This document shows, one piece after another, positions 55,209 through 63,892 of a stretch of DNA of 64,000 nucleotides. Position 1 is the first letter of the stretch. Each line of letters opens with the position of its first letter. The stretch covers positions 27,176-91,175 of the forward strand of contig JAJDED010000021.1 in the NCBI GenBank assembly GCA_029259915.1, written 5' to 3'. Made by a program: the position numbers and the translations under genes. A model generated the notes under the pieces. It was not told where the DNA came from, ran no database searches, and saw nothing but the letters and a program-made list of their open reading frames with translations. Source of the DNA: Planctomycetota bacterium. GTDB lineage: Bacteria; Planctomycetota; Planctomycetia; Pirellulales; Lacipirellulaceae.

Positions 55209-55480
55209 AGGAGATTACGCTTGAGTAGCTCTAGAGATTTTTCCCGTGCCTGATCGAGCGTCAGACCTCCTCCGGCGGAAAACTCTTCCATACTTCGGTC
55301 AATCATTGCTAGACTCGCTTCCAATTCTTCATCGGATAACGGTGCGAAGTCTTCTCTCGCCGGTTGATGTGCCAAGGCAACAAGGTGTTCGGCAATAAAC
55401 AGTTTGACATCATCGAAACCGGCCGCCATAGCTTGTTGTGTAAGCTTTTCTTGTTCGGTTTGTGGCAAATCGATGTGCAT
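55205..55480 (-). CDS. Antitoxin, ParD-like
   Basis: Small protein of 91 residues overlapping the ParE-type gene by four bases. The N-terminal MHIDLPQTEQEKLTQQAMAAG followed by helix FDDVKLFIAEHLVAL resembles a ribbon-helix-helix DNA-binding domain; the acidic C-terminal half (LSDEELEASLAMIDRSMEEF) would wrap the toxin. It is expected to neutralise ParE and repress the operon, but the partner gene is frameshifted, so it may now be an orphan. Confidence 0.75.
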   Translation of the reverse strand: MHIDLPQTEQEKLTQQAMAAGFDDVKLFIAEHLVALAHQPAREDFAPLSDEELEASLAMIDRSMEEFSAGGGLTLDQAREKSLELLKRNLL

Positions 55481-55538
55481 AATTTTAGTGTATCAAAAAA
55501 AGGCATCTATGCGAAGAAAATGCCTGGAGGATCCGGCA

Positions 55539-55760
55539 TCACTCACCCAGCAGCCGTTTTTTGACTTCTTCCCATGGTTTGCCTTGGTCGGGCGATGCCC
55601 CGTGCGCAGCTATCAGGCGATCCAGTTCTGCCTTCTGTGTGTCTGATAGTTCAAATGCTTGTTCATCTTCAGCAATGCTGTTCCAGATTTGCTCGGCAAG
55701 CAGCACACGTTGGGGGATCGGAAGACTTCGGATTTCGGGCGGCAAAGACGGCTGAATCAT
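55539..55760 (-). CDS. Putative addiction module antitoxin component
   Basis: Acidic protein of 73 residues that fits the putative addiction module component family: LPIPQRVLLAEQIWNSIAEDE, then LSDTQKAELDRLIAAH and the ending GKPWEEVKKRLLG. Such proteins usually precede a RelE/ParE toxin, but here the next gene is another antitoxin and then the broken toxin. The ATG start is two codons after a TTG alternative. Confidence 0.8.
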   Translation of the reverse strand: MIQPSLPPEIRSLPIPQRVLLAEQIWNSIAEDEQAFELSDTQKAELDRLIAAHGASPDQGKPWEEVKKRLLGE

Positions 55761-56260
55761 CGACAAGTCTCAACACCAAGAGGAGGAAAATTGCACCCAC
55801 GAGTACCGATTATAACGCAATCGACAAGTGCCGCAAATATCGAAGGAAAAAGTGCTGCGAGTCTTTGATTGGACGCACGGCAGGGGGCACCGTAGACTTT
55901 CTCATGTGCACCACTCACCTCGTGCCATGCGCATTGCGCAAGCCAATCCATCATTGGCGCAAAAAAAGAGTACCTCTATGTTTTTTTGCTGCGCGTTCTC
56001 AGTCGCGAAGTGGCATCTTTCTCCGTTAAATCATTTCACCAGGCATAATAAGCCCCAATGCGTGAGCGACTGACTGGGCTGGCTCGGAAGTCACCCCAAT
56101 ACTAATATAAATACTATACTTACCTTGGTGCAAGTTCGAGTTCCTCAGGCCCCAACGACTTTGAAGCCTCCTCTCGATAAATCCCTCCCCGCAGAAAAAA
56201 TGCTTCTGCCGTTTTATGTCCTTCATTCATGTGCCTTCTTTTTTGATGTAGGAAATGGTG
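55761..56260. other. Gene-free spacer
   Basis: Divergent promoter region between the antitoxin cluster and the KamA-family gene. Open frames are short and unconvincing. An AGGA site at its right end serves the aminomutase gene. Confidence 0.4.
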
Positions 56261-57682
56261 ATGATCAGTGGCGAGCAGTACGTTCCAACGTCGCGTGAAC
56301 AGGCGTTTCTTGAAACCGTCGATAGCCCAAAGTATGACCGCCAGATCATCAAAGGCTTGACACCTTTCCTGCAAGAAAAAGCGCCTGAAGATATTCTGGG
56401 GTTCTACTCCAGTAGTGAGATCGATGCGCTACGCGCCCTGAGAGGCACCGAGCGCGACGTCGAATCGCGTATGCCGGTGAAGATGACTCGCCACTATTTT
56501 GAACTGGCGAAACATAGCCATGCACTTCAGCGACTGGTCAAAGCCAGCCCTGATGAGACCCTGGAACTGGAAGGATCGGAGGACCCGGGCTATCAGATGG
56601 ATTTCAGCCCCGTCGAGGGTCTGCTTCACAAGTATGAGATGGGGCTGATGTACGTCGTCTCGACCTGCTCGGCACACTGCCGCTTCTGTTACCGGGAGGA
56701 ATTGATTGCCCGCAAGGAGATTGAGCGTCAGGACGGAACCGTGGCCAAAAAAGGCTTGGCGCAGATTCCTGAAATTACAGATTACATTCGTTCGCACAAC
56801 AAAATCGTAGCCGACAACGGCGGCAGGCACCCCGATTCGGGGCGGGAAAAACTCCGAGAGATTCTACTCTCGGGCGGCGATCCGATGGTTTTATCCAACG
56901 GCAAAATTGCCGCGTGGCTGGCCGCACTTGCCGAAGCGGGCGTGGAATCGATCCGCATTGGCACCAAGGAAATGGCGTTTTATCCCGATCGCTTCGATGA
57001 TGCCTTCCTGGCGATGCTTGATGGATTCCACCAGACGTATCCCGACGTGGGGCTACGCATCATGGTTCACTTCAACCATCCTGATGAATTCCTGGCCAAA
57101 GATGACGATGGCAACTATATCGCAGAGGCCTTGGGCATACTCAAGTGGCTTCCTGCGACCAAGCGGGCCATGGAAGGCGTTGTCTCGCGGGGTTGGCTCA
57201 GTGTCGAAAACCAGGCTCCGATCATCAAAAACATCAACGACGACTCAGACGCCCTGCGGATCATGCAGCGGGCGATGAAACGCGTTGGCGTAGAAAATCA
57301 CTACTTCTTTTGCGGTAGAGATATTGTGGCGTACAAGGCGTTTAATGTTCCAATTGAAACCGCCTGGCAAACGTTAAACGAATCGCAGAAGGGTCTTTCG
57401 GGCGTTGAAACCCATGCCCGACTCTCCATCACCCACTACAAAGGCAAGACGGAAGTCTCGGCGGTAACCAATGAGCCGATCCCCGGTATCCCGGAAAGTG
57501 AAAATGGCGTTGTGATTTTCAAAATTCTTCGCAACGCCCTCGCTGCACCGGATCGCGGCAAAGTCTGCATCGTTGGCCGCAATCCCGAGGCGATTTGGTT
57601 CGATGGCTACGCCGACCGGGTTATTTTCGATGAGGCAGGCCTATTCGATTATGCAAGGGTCGAAGCAGCCAAGCGAGGATAG
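56261..57682 (+). CDS. KamA-family radical SAM aminomutase-like protein
   Basis: Predicted radical SAM, PLP-dependent amino acid 2,3-aminomutase, 473 residues. The cluster motif CSAHCRFCYR (about 136-145) and LSGGDPMVLSN match lysine 2,3-aminomutase proteins. The usual PLP-lysine motif PGGGGK is missing; its place near residue 405 reads SITHYKGKTEV, as in divergent AblA-like members, so the substrate may not be lysine. The ATG chosen stands seven bases after AGGA. It converges, five bases apart, on an operon for CoA-transferase, aminotransferase and thiolase, which suggests it makes a beta-amino acid for that pathway. Confidence 0.85.
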   Translation: MISGEQYVPTSREQAFLETVDSPKYDRQIIKGLTPFLQEKAPEDILGFYSSSEIDALRALRGTERDVESRMPVKMTRHYFELAKHSHALQRLVKASPDETLELEGSEDPGYQMDFSPVEGLLHKYEMGLMYVVSTCSAHCRFCYREELIARKEIERQDGTVAKKGLAQIPEITDYIRSHNKIVADNGGRHPDSGREKLREILLSGGDPMVLSNGKIAAWLAALAEAGVESIRIGTKEMAFYPDRFDDAFLAMLDGFHQTYPDVGLRIMVHFNHPDEFLAKDDDGNYIAEALGILKWLPATKRAMEGVVSRGWLSVENQAPIIKNINDDSDALRIMQRAMKRVGVENHYFFCGRDIVAYKAFNVPIETAWQTLNESQKGLSGVETHARLSITHYKGKTEVSAVTNEPIPGIPESENGVVIFKILRNALAAPDRGKVCIVGRNPEAIWFDGYADRVIFDEAGLFDYARVEAAKRG

Positions 57683-57687
57683 CGTCT

Positions 57688-58893
57688 CTAATCCTTCGCC
57701 AACACCAGCGCAATCCCTTGGCCTACGCCGACGCACATCGTGCATAAAGCGTACTTCGCAGAACTGCTTCGTTGCAACTGATGCACGGCCGTTTGTACCA
57801 ATCGCGTACCGCTCATGCCCAGAGGATGACCAACGGCAATTGCACCGCCGAGCGGATTGATACGAGGATCGAGATCGGCCAGACCGAGCTGCCGAATACA
57901 TGCCAGCGATTGCGCACTAAACGCCTCATTCAATTCGATGATGTCCATGTCGTCGAGTTTCAAATTCAATCTCTGCAAAAGCTTCTGCGTCGCTGCCACG
58001 GGACCGATACCCATCACGCGCGGCTCGACCCCAACATGGGTCATGCCCAGTATGCGAGCCCGCGGCTGGAGGTCGTGTTTCTTGACCGCAGCTTCCGAAG
58101 CGACAATCAATGCTGCCGCACCATCGTTGATGCCAGATGCATTACCGGCAGTGACGGTGCCGCCTTTGCAGAACAACACTTTCAAGTTCGCCAATTTTTC
58201 GAGCGAAGTCTGCCGCGGATGTTCATCGCGATCGAAAATCACCGGCTCGCCCTTTCTCTGGGGAACCGACACCGGCACAATCTCCTCATCAAAATGCCCC
58301 GCTGCCTGGGCTGCTGCCGCCTTTTCCTGGCTTTTTAACGCAAACAGATCCTGGTCTTCACGGCTGATCGAATACTCCTGGGCAAGATTCTCCGCCGTCT
58401 CGGGCATTGATTCCGTGCCATACTGATCTTCCAGGGCCTTATTCACAAAGCGCCAGCCCATCGTCGTATCAAACATCTCGACGGAACGCGAAAACGCAGC
58501 GGTCGATTTGCTCATTACCAGCGGGGCGCGCGACATCGATTCAACGCCACCTGCAATCAACAAGTCGGCTTCGCCGGCTTTGATCGCACGCGAAGCCGAC
58601 CCCACCGCATCCATCCCTGAACCACACAGCCGATTGATGGTGCATCCCGAAATACTCGCCGGCAAACCAGCCAGCAACAGTGCCATACGGGCCACGTTGC
58701 GATTATCTTCGCCCGCCTGGTTGGCACAGCCTAGCAGGACATCATCCAGCAGTTCCCAATCGACCGCCGGCACGCGTTCGATGAGCGCGTTGAGCGGTAT
58801 CGCAGCCAGATCGTCGGCGCGAATGGACGACAGCCCGCCGCCATATCGGCCAATCGGAGTTCGTATTGAATCGCAAACAAAAGCTTCAGGCAT
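57688..58893 (-). CDS. Thiolase, beta-ketoadipyl-CoA thiolase (PcaF)-like
   Basis: Cleaves a 3-oxoacyl-CoA with CoA to acetyl-CoA and a shortened acyl-CoA. The 401-residue length and blocks GCANQAGEDNRNVARMA and FDTTMGWRFVN resemble PcaF/PaaJ-type beta-ketoadipyl-CoA thiolases more than acetoacetyl-CoA thiolases. Catalytic Cys90 is in NRLCGSG, the histidine in GHPLGMSG, and the second cysteine in CTMCVGVGQG. Last gene of the operon, 14 bp after the aminotransferase. A PcaF-like thiolase hints at a dicarboxylic substrate, though related enzymes are broad. Confidence 0.93.
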   Translation of the reverse strand: MPEAFVCDSIRTPIGRYGGGLSSIRADDLAAIPLNALIERVPAVDWELLDDVLLGCANQAGEDNRNVARMALLLAGLPASISGCTINRLCGSGMDAVGSASRAIKAGEADLLIAGGVESMSRAPLVMSKSTAAFSRSVEMFDTTMGWRFVNKALEDQYGTESMPETAENLAQEYSISREDQDLFALKSQEKAAAAQAAGHFDEEIVPVSVPQRKGEPVIFDRDEHPRQTSLEKLANLKVLFCKGGTVTAGNASGINDGAAALIVASEAAVKKHDLQPRARILGMTHVGVEPRVMGIGPVAATQKLLQRLNLKLDDMDIIELNEAFSAQSLACIRQLGLADLDPRINPLGGAIAVGHPLGMSGTRLVQTAVHQLQRSSSAKYALCTMCVGVGQGIALVLAKD

Positions 58894-58907
58894 CTTTTAT
58901 TATCCTG

Positions 58908-60227
58908 TCAGAATAGACTTTTGATCTTATGAAACGCCGCAACCAGCGCCCGGCCCAGGTGTTCGATTTCTTTTTCTGTCATCACCGTCGACAATGTAAA
59001 GGAACAACTGTTGATCGCCATGATGTGTTCTACATACAACTCATCGACCAGCTTCTTGAGTAATTGGGTTTCTTGCTTATCCAAATAAGCGGAACGATAC
59101 TCCCCGGGAAGTTGCTTTTTCAAGTGAATACGCAGCATCGACCCGCCCCCGCTCACGCAGGCAGGAACGCCGGTTGTTTGAATTGCATCGTTGATCGTCT
59201 GCCTCGCATAATCTGCCAGTTTGTTCAGCCGATCTACCGCTGCTTTGTCAAAATGCTCCATCGCAATAAGACCGGCAGTCATCGTAATCGGGTTCGCGGA
59301 GAAAGTGCCTGAATGCGGATAGAGAATGTTTTCCTGCCTGGGATCCAACACCGCCATCACTTCGTCGCGGCCCGCCAGGGCCCCGACCGGAAATCCGCCT
59401 CCAATCATTTTGCCAAGTGCCGTCAAATCTGGCTTGGCATCGAACCACCCCTGGGCACCGGTATAGGTCGAGCGAAACGTAATCACTTCGTCAAAAACGA
59501 GCAGTGCACCATGCTGGTCGCACCACTTTCGCAGATCGTTCACGAATTCGTTGGTCGCGGGAATCAAACCAGCGCGATGTGGCATCGGATCGAGCAGCAC
59601 ACACGCAATATCTTCTGGCGATTCATTCAGGATCGCCAGCGCTCGCTCGCTGTCGTTAAATGGAACTACTTGAACATCGTCCAACACACCCTTGGGCGTA
59701 CCAGCAACCGTCGGTATCGAAGCAGGCCGACTCGCATCACCCCAGTTAGTCGGATTGGCTGTTTGGCTGACTTCCGCAAAATCGTAACCGCCGTGATACG
59801 CGCCCTCAGTTTTGGCAATTTTCCTTTTTCCGGTAAAAGCACGCGCTGCCTTGATACAGCACATCACCGCTTCGGTGCCGGAATTTACAAAGCGGATTTT
59901 CTCGAAACTCGGGACACGTTCGCACAACAACTGGGCAAAACGGACTTCCACTTCCGTTGCCATGGTGAAGGCAGTGCCTTTTTGCAACTGCTCGACAACT
60001 GCTGCAACGATTGGCGGATAGGCGTGTCCGTGAATCAATGATGCCATGTTGTTGGCGAAATCGAGACATTGCTTTCTGTCTAAATCATATAAGTAGGCGC
60101 CCGCACCTTTTGATACGTAAAACGGATGCGGCCTACGGAATACAGCATTCCTGCTGACCCCGCCAGGCAACACGTCCAGAGCTTCCTGATAGAGTTTCTC
60201 GCTGCGCGAAAGTTGATCACCGCTCAT
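58908..60227 (-). CDS. Class III aminotransferase, beta-amino-acid type
   Basis: PLP enzyme of 439 residues in the glutamate-1-semialdehyde aminomutase-like branch. PLP lysine Lys273 (LGKMIGGGFPVGA), Asp246 (VFDEV) and the NSGTEAV cofactor loop are present. The N-terminal GGVSR (Arg26) resembles the arginine switch in beta-phenylalanine aminotransferases, known members of this branch. The heme-synthesis role is unlikely because the gene sits between CoA-transferase and thiolase genes. Predicted to convert a beta-amino acid to a 3-oxoacid. It overlaps the CoA-transferase B gene by four bases. Confidence 0.88.
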   Translation of the reverse strand: MSGDQLSRSEKLYQEALDVLPGGVSRNAVFRRPHPFYVSKGAGAYLYDLDRKQCLDFANNMASLIHGHAYPPIVAAVVEQLQKGTAFTMATEVEVRFAQLLCERVPSFEKIRFVNSGTEAVMCCIKAARAFTGKRKIAKTEGAYHGGYDFAEVSQTANPTNWGDASRPASIPTVAGTPKGVLDDVQVVPFNDSERALAILNESPEDIACVLLDPMPHRAGLIPATNEFVNDLRKWCDQHGALLVFDEVITFRSTYTGAQGWFDAKPDLTALGKMIGGGFPVGALAGRDEVMAVLDPRQENILYPHSGTFSANPITMTAGLIAMEHFDKAAVDRLNKLADYARQTINDAIQTTGVPACVSGGGSMLRIHLKKQLPGEYRSAYLDKQETQLLKKLVDELYVEHIMAINSCSFTLSTVMTEKEIEHLGRALVAAFHKIKSLF

Positions 60228-60877
60228 TTTTTGATATCCAGCTTCAGAGAAACTGGCGTTCTCTCTTGTACGTAATCGAAGGAAATTCCTGGAGCCAGGT
60301 CGCGCACTGCCAACCCCTCGCTGGTCACATCAATCACTGCCAGGTTGGTGAAAATTCGATCAACCACGCCTTTTCCCGTCAGGGGACAGGTGCAGTGCTC
60401 CACAATTTTAGGCTCACCGTTCTTTGTCTGATGCTGGGTGATCACAAAAATCGTTTTCACCCCGGCAACCAAATCCATCGCACCGCCCACCGCAGGGATC
60501 GCATCGGAAGCGCCCGTCGACCAGTTGGCTAAATCGCCAGAAGCGGAAACTTGCATGGCACCCAGCACGCATATATCAATGTGACCGCCACGAATCATGA
60601 CAAAGCTATCGGCATGATGAAAAAACGCGGCACCGGGAATCGCAGTCACCGGTTTCTTGCCGGCGTTGATCAGGTCAGGATCTTCGTGCCCTGGTTGCGG
60701 GTCGGGCCCCATTCCCAGCAGACCATTTTCTGTTTGATAGATAAATTCCCTGCCCTCGGGAACAAACTGCACCACCATTTCAGGAATACCGATTCCCAGA
60801 TTCACGTAACTTCCGTCGGGAATATCCAATGCAGCCCGCTGGGCCATTTGCTCGCGTGTCCAACCTTGAGGATTCAT
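60224..60877 (-). CDS. 3-oxoacid CoA-transferase subunit B
   Basis: Second subunit of a family I CoA-transferase, 217 residues. The catalytic glutamate is Glu50 in YQTENGLLGMG, which forms the enzyme-CoA thioester. GGHIDICVLGAMQVS is another family block. It overlaps both neighbours by four bases (ATGA type), typical of tight coupling. With subunit A it moves CoA from succinyl-CoA or acetyl-CoA to a 3-oxoacid. Confidence 0.94.
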   Translation of the reverse strand: MNPQGWTREQMAQRAALDIPDGSYVNLGIGIPEMVVQFVPEGREFIYQTENGLLGMGPDPQPGHEDPDLINAGKKPVTAIPGAAFFHHADSFVMIRGGHIDICVLGAMQVSASGDLANWSTGASDAIPAVGGAMDLVAGVKTIFVITQHQTKNGEPKIVEHCTCPLTGKGVVDRIFTNLAVIDVTSEGLAVRDLAPGISFDYVQERTPVSLKLDIKK

Positions 60878-61584
60878 GGATACGTTATCCCTTCCGCAAC
60901 CAGCTTGGATTCCTGGGCAGGATTTTCCAGCAGTAAAACTCGGTCCACAAAAATCCCTGGAGTTACCACATGTTCGGGGTCAATTCCGCCCAGTTCCACT
61001 ATCTGCTCGGTTTGAGCAATCGTGATATTCGCAGCGGTACACATGATGGGATTAAAATTACGAGCCGTCTTATTAAACAACAGGTTGCCAAATCGATCGG
61101 CACAGCGACATTTCACGAGAGCAAAGTCTGCTTTTAACCCGCGTTCCATTACGAAGGTCTTGCCATCAAACTCACGCTCTTCTTTGCCCTCCGACAGGAC
61201 CGTACCGACCGAGGTCTGTGTATAGAAAGCAGGAATACCCGCCCCACCCGCCCGGATGCGCTCGGCTAGCGACCCCTGGGGCACCAACTCCAGTTCGATC
61301 TTCCCACTGCGATATAGATCGGGAAATACCATCGAGTTTGCCGTGCGCGGGTAGGAACAGATCATCTTTCTGACGTTCCCGGTTTCAATCAATGCAGCCA
61401 GTCCAACATGCCCGCTGCCAGTGTTGTTATTGACCACGGTCAGACCGCTGGCGCCGTGATCGATAAGGGCGTGAATCAACTCGATGGGACTGCCCGCTTC
61501 GCCGAAACCGCCGATCATTACCGTAGAGCCATCGAAAATATCCGAGACACCATCAGCGGCGGAAGCAATGGTCTTGTCTATCAT
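60874..61584 (-). CDS. 3-oxoacid CoA-transferase subunit A
   Basis: First subunit of a family I CoA-transferase, 236 residues. It shows the CoA-binding loop MIGGFGEAGSP (23-33) and the blocks VVNNNTGSGHVGLAAL and ALVKCRCADRFGNLLF. First gene of the four-gene operon. The gene order CoA-transferase A, B, aminotransferase, with a KamA-type gene nearby, recalls the Bacillus subtilis yodS-yodR-yodT-kamA set. Confidence 0.94.
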   Translation of the reverse strand: MIDKTIASAADGVSDIFDGSTVMIGGFGEAGSPIELIHALIDHGASGLTVVNNNTGSGHVGLAALIETGNVRKMICSYPRTANSMVFPDLYRSGKIELELVPQGSLAERIRAGGAGIPAFYTQTSVGTVLSEGKEEREFDGKTFVMERGLKADFALVKCRCADRFGNLLFNKTARNFNPIMCTAANITIAQTEQIVELGGIDPEHVVTPGIFVDRVLLLENPAQESKLVAEGITYP

Positions 61585-62110
61585 TATTTCGCTCGCGAAA
61601 ACTTATGGAAGCATTACTCATATCGATCTTGTATTCTACAACGACCGATTCGACAACAACAACCGTGTGCAACAGGAGAGGAGTGAGGATCGAGGATCGA
61701 AGGGATAGCTGAATTGAAATGTTTGATTGGTTTACGTCAGACGCACAGAAAGTCTTTTCAGGGGGACAGTGCGTTGGAGAATGCACCAAAGATATTTTCC
61801 AGCGCAAAAGAAAGAAAAAAAGTGACGCGGCGGGGTCCCCTCTCGCTCCCAGCGTGACCCGCCGCGTCGTCGCCTTGCACCCCTCCCCAAAGGTGCCAGA
61901 CCACGAAAACGTAGGTTCGCCGTGGCGCCAGTCAAATCTTGGTGACAAATTCAAAGTGAGAAACTACCAATTGTCTCTGGATGGGTTTCTTTGCAGCATG
62001 GGGATGCTGCCAAAAGGCCACGGCTCTGGGGCGAATTTTGTCGAATTCTGTCAACTCCGACAGCTATCTCACGACAGAATTTCTCACGGGATGGCCATCT
62101 GGCGTCTGAT
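61585..62110. other. Spacer between operons
   Basis: Holds the promoter of the CoA-transferase operon and the terminator downstream of nadC. The segment around 61955-62110 is unremarkable. No gene seen. Confidence 0.45.
61811..61868 (-). terminator. Intrinsic terminator, minus strand
   Basis: On the minus strand GACGCGGCGGGTC pairs with GACCCCGCCGCGTC (one bulged base) around a 19-base loop, followed after CA by CTTTTTTTCTTT. It would end transcription coming from nadC, about 240 bp downstream of its stop codon. Confidence 0.85.
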
Positions 62111-63043
62111 TCATCCGCACTGCCAATCCAACCCTACGTCGAGCGAACGGGATGCATGGGTTAGAGCGCCCACACTGATTCGATCGACACCCGAGGCGGC
62201 GATTTCCCGCAATGTTTCCAATCGCACGCCGCCGGAAGCCTCGAGCACCACATGCGGGGCGTGCTGATTTCGTAGCTTCACGGCCGTCTGGAGCATGTTT
62301 GGCGTCATATTATCGAGAAGCACAATATCTGGCTCGACCGCAAGAACGGCTTCGAGTTGTTCCAGCGTATCGACCTCGATTTCAAGGGGCAAACCGTCGA
62401 GCTGCTCCGGTCCTTTATGGTCCTTTGCGAATTGCCTGGCGATGCGCACAGCTTCCGCCGCATCATCGGGCAAGCCCGAGTCGCTCGAAAGTCGTTGTGC
62501 TAGATGATTGTCTTTTATGAGAAAAGCGTCATACAACCCGCAACGATGATTCCACCCTCCGCCACAACGGACGGCATATTTTTCCAATCGTCGCCAACCG
62601 GGAGTTGTTTTTCGTGTGTCGTAAATTCGTGCAGGAGTGTCTGGGACCATCTCAACGTAAGTGTGCGTCTGCGTGGCAACGCCCATCAGCCGCCCAACAA
62701 GGTTTAACAATGTGCGTTCGCAAAGTAGCAACTCGCGCACATTTCCTTGCAATGTTGCGAGTGTTGTGTTTGCGGAAACCTGTTCTCCATCGGTGGCGTG
62801 GTAGGCAACGTCGAGCTTTGCTTCACAAGCATTGAGCACCGTAGAAATGGCGGGCATGCCAACGACGATTCCCGCCTCGCGCACGACAATATCTGCCGCC
62901 CCCCGGTGCTTAGCCGCCACGAGAGCAGTCGAAGTCCAGTCTTGCTGACCTGCCAGATCTTCTCGAAAAGCAAACTCACACAGAGCCCTGCAATCCGCTT
63001 CGAGCTGATCATCCCAGCCAACTTTTAGAAATTCCGCAGTCAC
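62111..63043 (-). CDS. nadC: Nicotinate-nucleotide pyrophosphorylase (carboxylating)
   Basis: Converts quinolinate and PRPP to nicotinate mononucleotide in NAD synthesis. The 310-residue version starts at a GTG with an AGAGGG ribosome binding site; the longer frame would run into the opposite ComEA-like gene. Family motifs are TRKTTPGWRRLEKYAVRCGGG, the IKDNHL segment, EIEVDTLEQLE and LEASGGV. No nadA or nadB is adjacent. Confidence 0.95.
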   Translation of the reverse strand: MTAEFLKVGWDDQLEADCRALCEFAFREDLAGQQDWTSTALVAAKHRGAADIVVREAGIVVGMPAISTVLNACEAKLDVAYHATDGEQVSANTTLATLQGNVRELLLCERTLLNLVGRLMGVATQTHTYVEMVPDTPARIYDTRKTTPGWRRLEKYAVRCGGGWNHRCGLYDAFLIKDNHLAQRLSSDSGLPDDAAEAVRIARQFAKDHKGPEQLDGLPLEIEVDTLEQLEAVLAVEPDIVLLDNMTPNMLQTAVKLRNQHAPHVVLEASGGVRLETLREIAASGVDRISVGALTHASRSLDVGLDWQCG

Positions 63044-63119
63044 GTCCGTACCCTCTTTTACGTTTGCTATACTGCCAGGTAGGTTTTGCTGGCTGTCCCT
63101 ATCAAATAGACTCCGACGG

Positions 63120-63566
63120 ATGCGTTTCATGCAACCCGCCGACAAACCACAATCCTCTGAAAAACCGTCGCGACCGTGGATCACGGTGCGCGATCAGGGT
63201 AGTTTGGTGGCGTTGGTGGCCAGTTTGTTGGTGATGCTCTGCTGTTTTTGGATTGCCCGTGGCGGGCATCGGGGCAAGTTGATTGACGTCGATCGTGCGG
63301 CGCCGCTTCAAGCGCGATTCCACGTCGATATCAATCGGGCCGATTGGCCGGAGATGATCCAACTGCCCGGCATCGGCGAGACGCTGGCTCGTCGGGTGAT
63401 TATCGAGCGCAGGCAAAACGGTCCGTTTCGCGACGTCGACGAAATCACACGGGTTCATGGCATTGGTCGACGAACCCTGGAGCGCATTCGGCCTTACTTG
63501 ATGCCAATCCCCAAAGACACCGATTGGGCCGCGGCAGATTTTGGCGAAGCTGAATCGGTGCAGTGA
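63120..63566 (+). CDS. ComEA-like helix-hairpin-helix protein, membrane-anchored
   Basis: Protein of 148 residues with one transmembrane helix (about 29-46, LVALVASLLVMLCCFW) and a C-terminal pair of helix-hairpin-helix motifs: VDINRADWPEMIQLPGIGETLARRVI and the second hairpin VHGIGRRTLERIRPYL. ComEA proteins of this form bind double-stranded DNA during uptake for transformation. The N-terminal arm is polar and would face the cytoplasm. Divergent from nadC with a 76-bp gap. A start three codons later (MQPADK) is possible. Confidence 0.88.
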   Translation: MRFMQPADKPQSSEKPSRPWITVRDQGSLVALVASLLVMLCCFWIARGGHRGKLIDVDRAAPLQARFHVDINRADWPEMIQLPGIGETLARRVIIERRQNGPFRDVDEITRVHGIGRRTLERIRPYLMPIPKDTDWAAADFGEAESVQ

Positions 63567-63591
63567 ACTTTTGCGCAGCTCACTGAAAAAG

Positions 63592-63727
63592 TAGAACGCT
63601 GAGGAACGCGGATTGGACAGATTTCCGCGGAATTGATATCTGACAATTTTCGTGCGCAAAGCAACCGTTTATAAAATGGTCTGGCTATCTGCGAGAATCC
63701 TCCAAATCGGTGTTCCTCCGCGTTCTA
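63592..63727. repeat. Inverted repeat, GGAACGCGG family
   Basis: TAGAACGCTGAGGAACGCGG with ATTGG on the left faces CCAAATCGGTGTTCCTCCGCG with TTCTA on the right. Arms pair imperfectly across about 85 bases. It fills the region after the ComEA-like gene. Confidence 0.75.
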
Positions 63728-63892
63728 TTTTTTGCTCCATAACCTAGGCATACGAGCATTTCAGGAAATTATCGAACGAATCGGGGGGTAGGCGCAGCGG
63801 ATCGCTTGTTTATAACTTTCCCCAGTTTTAATGATTCATTCGCAGGGAAAATCAACAGGGAAGCGTCTGTGTTGAAAGTCAAGGAATAAACC

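Noticed and set aside
55574..56029. 151-codon plus-strand frame across the antitoxin
   Set aside because: Runs antisense through the addiction-module gene; composition and lack of start signal argue against it.
58908..60227. hemL (glutamate-1-semialdehyde aminomutase)
   Set aside because: Sequence is in the same branch, but the operon with CoA-transferase and thiolase argues for a catabolic beta-aminotransferase.
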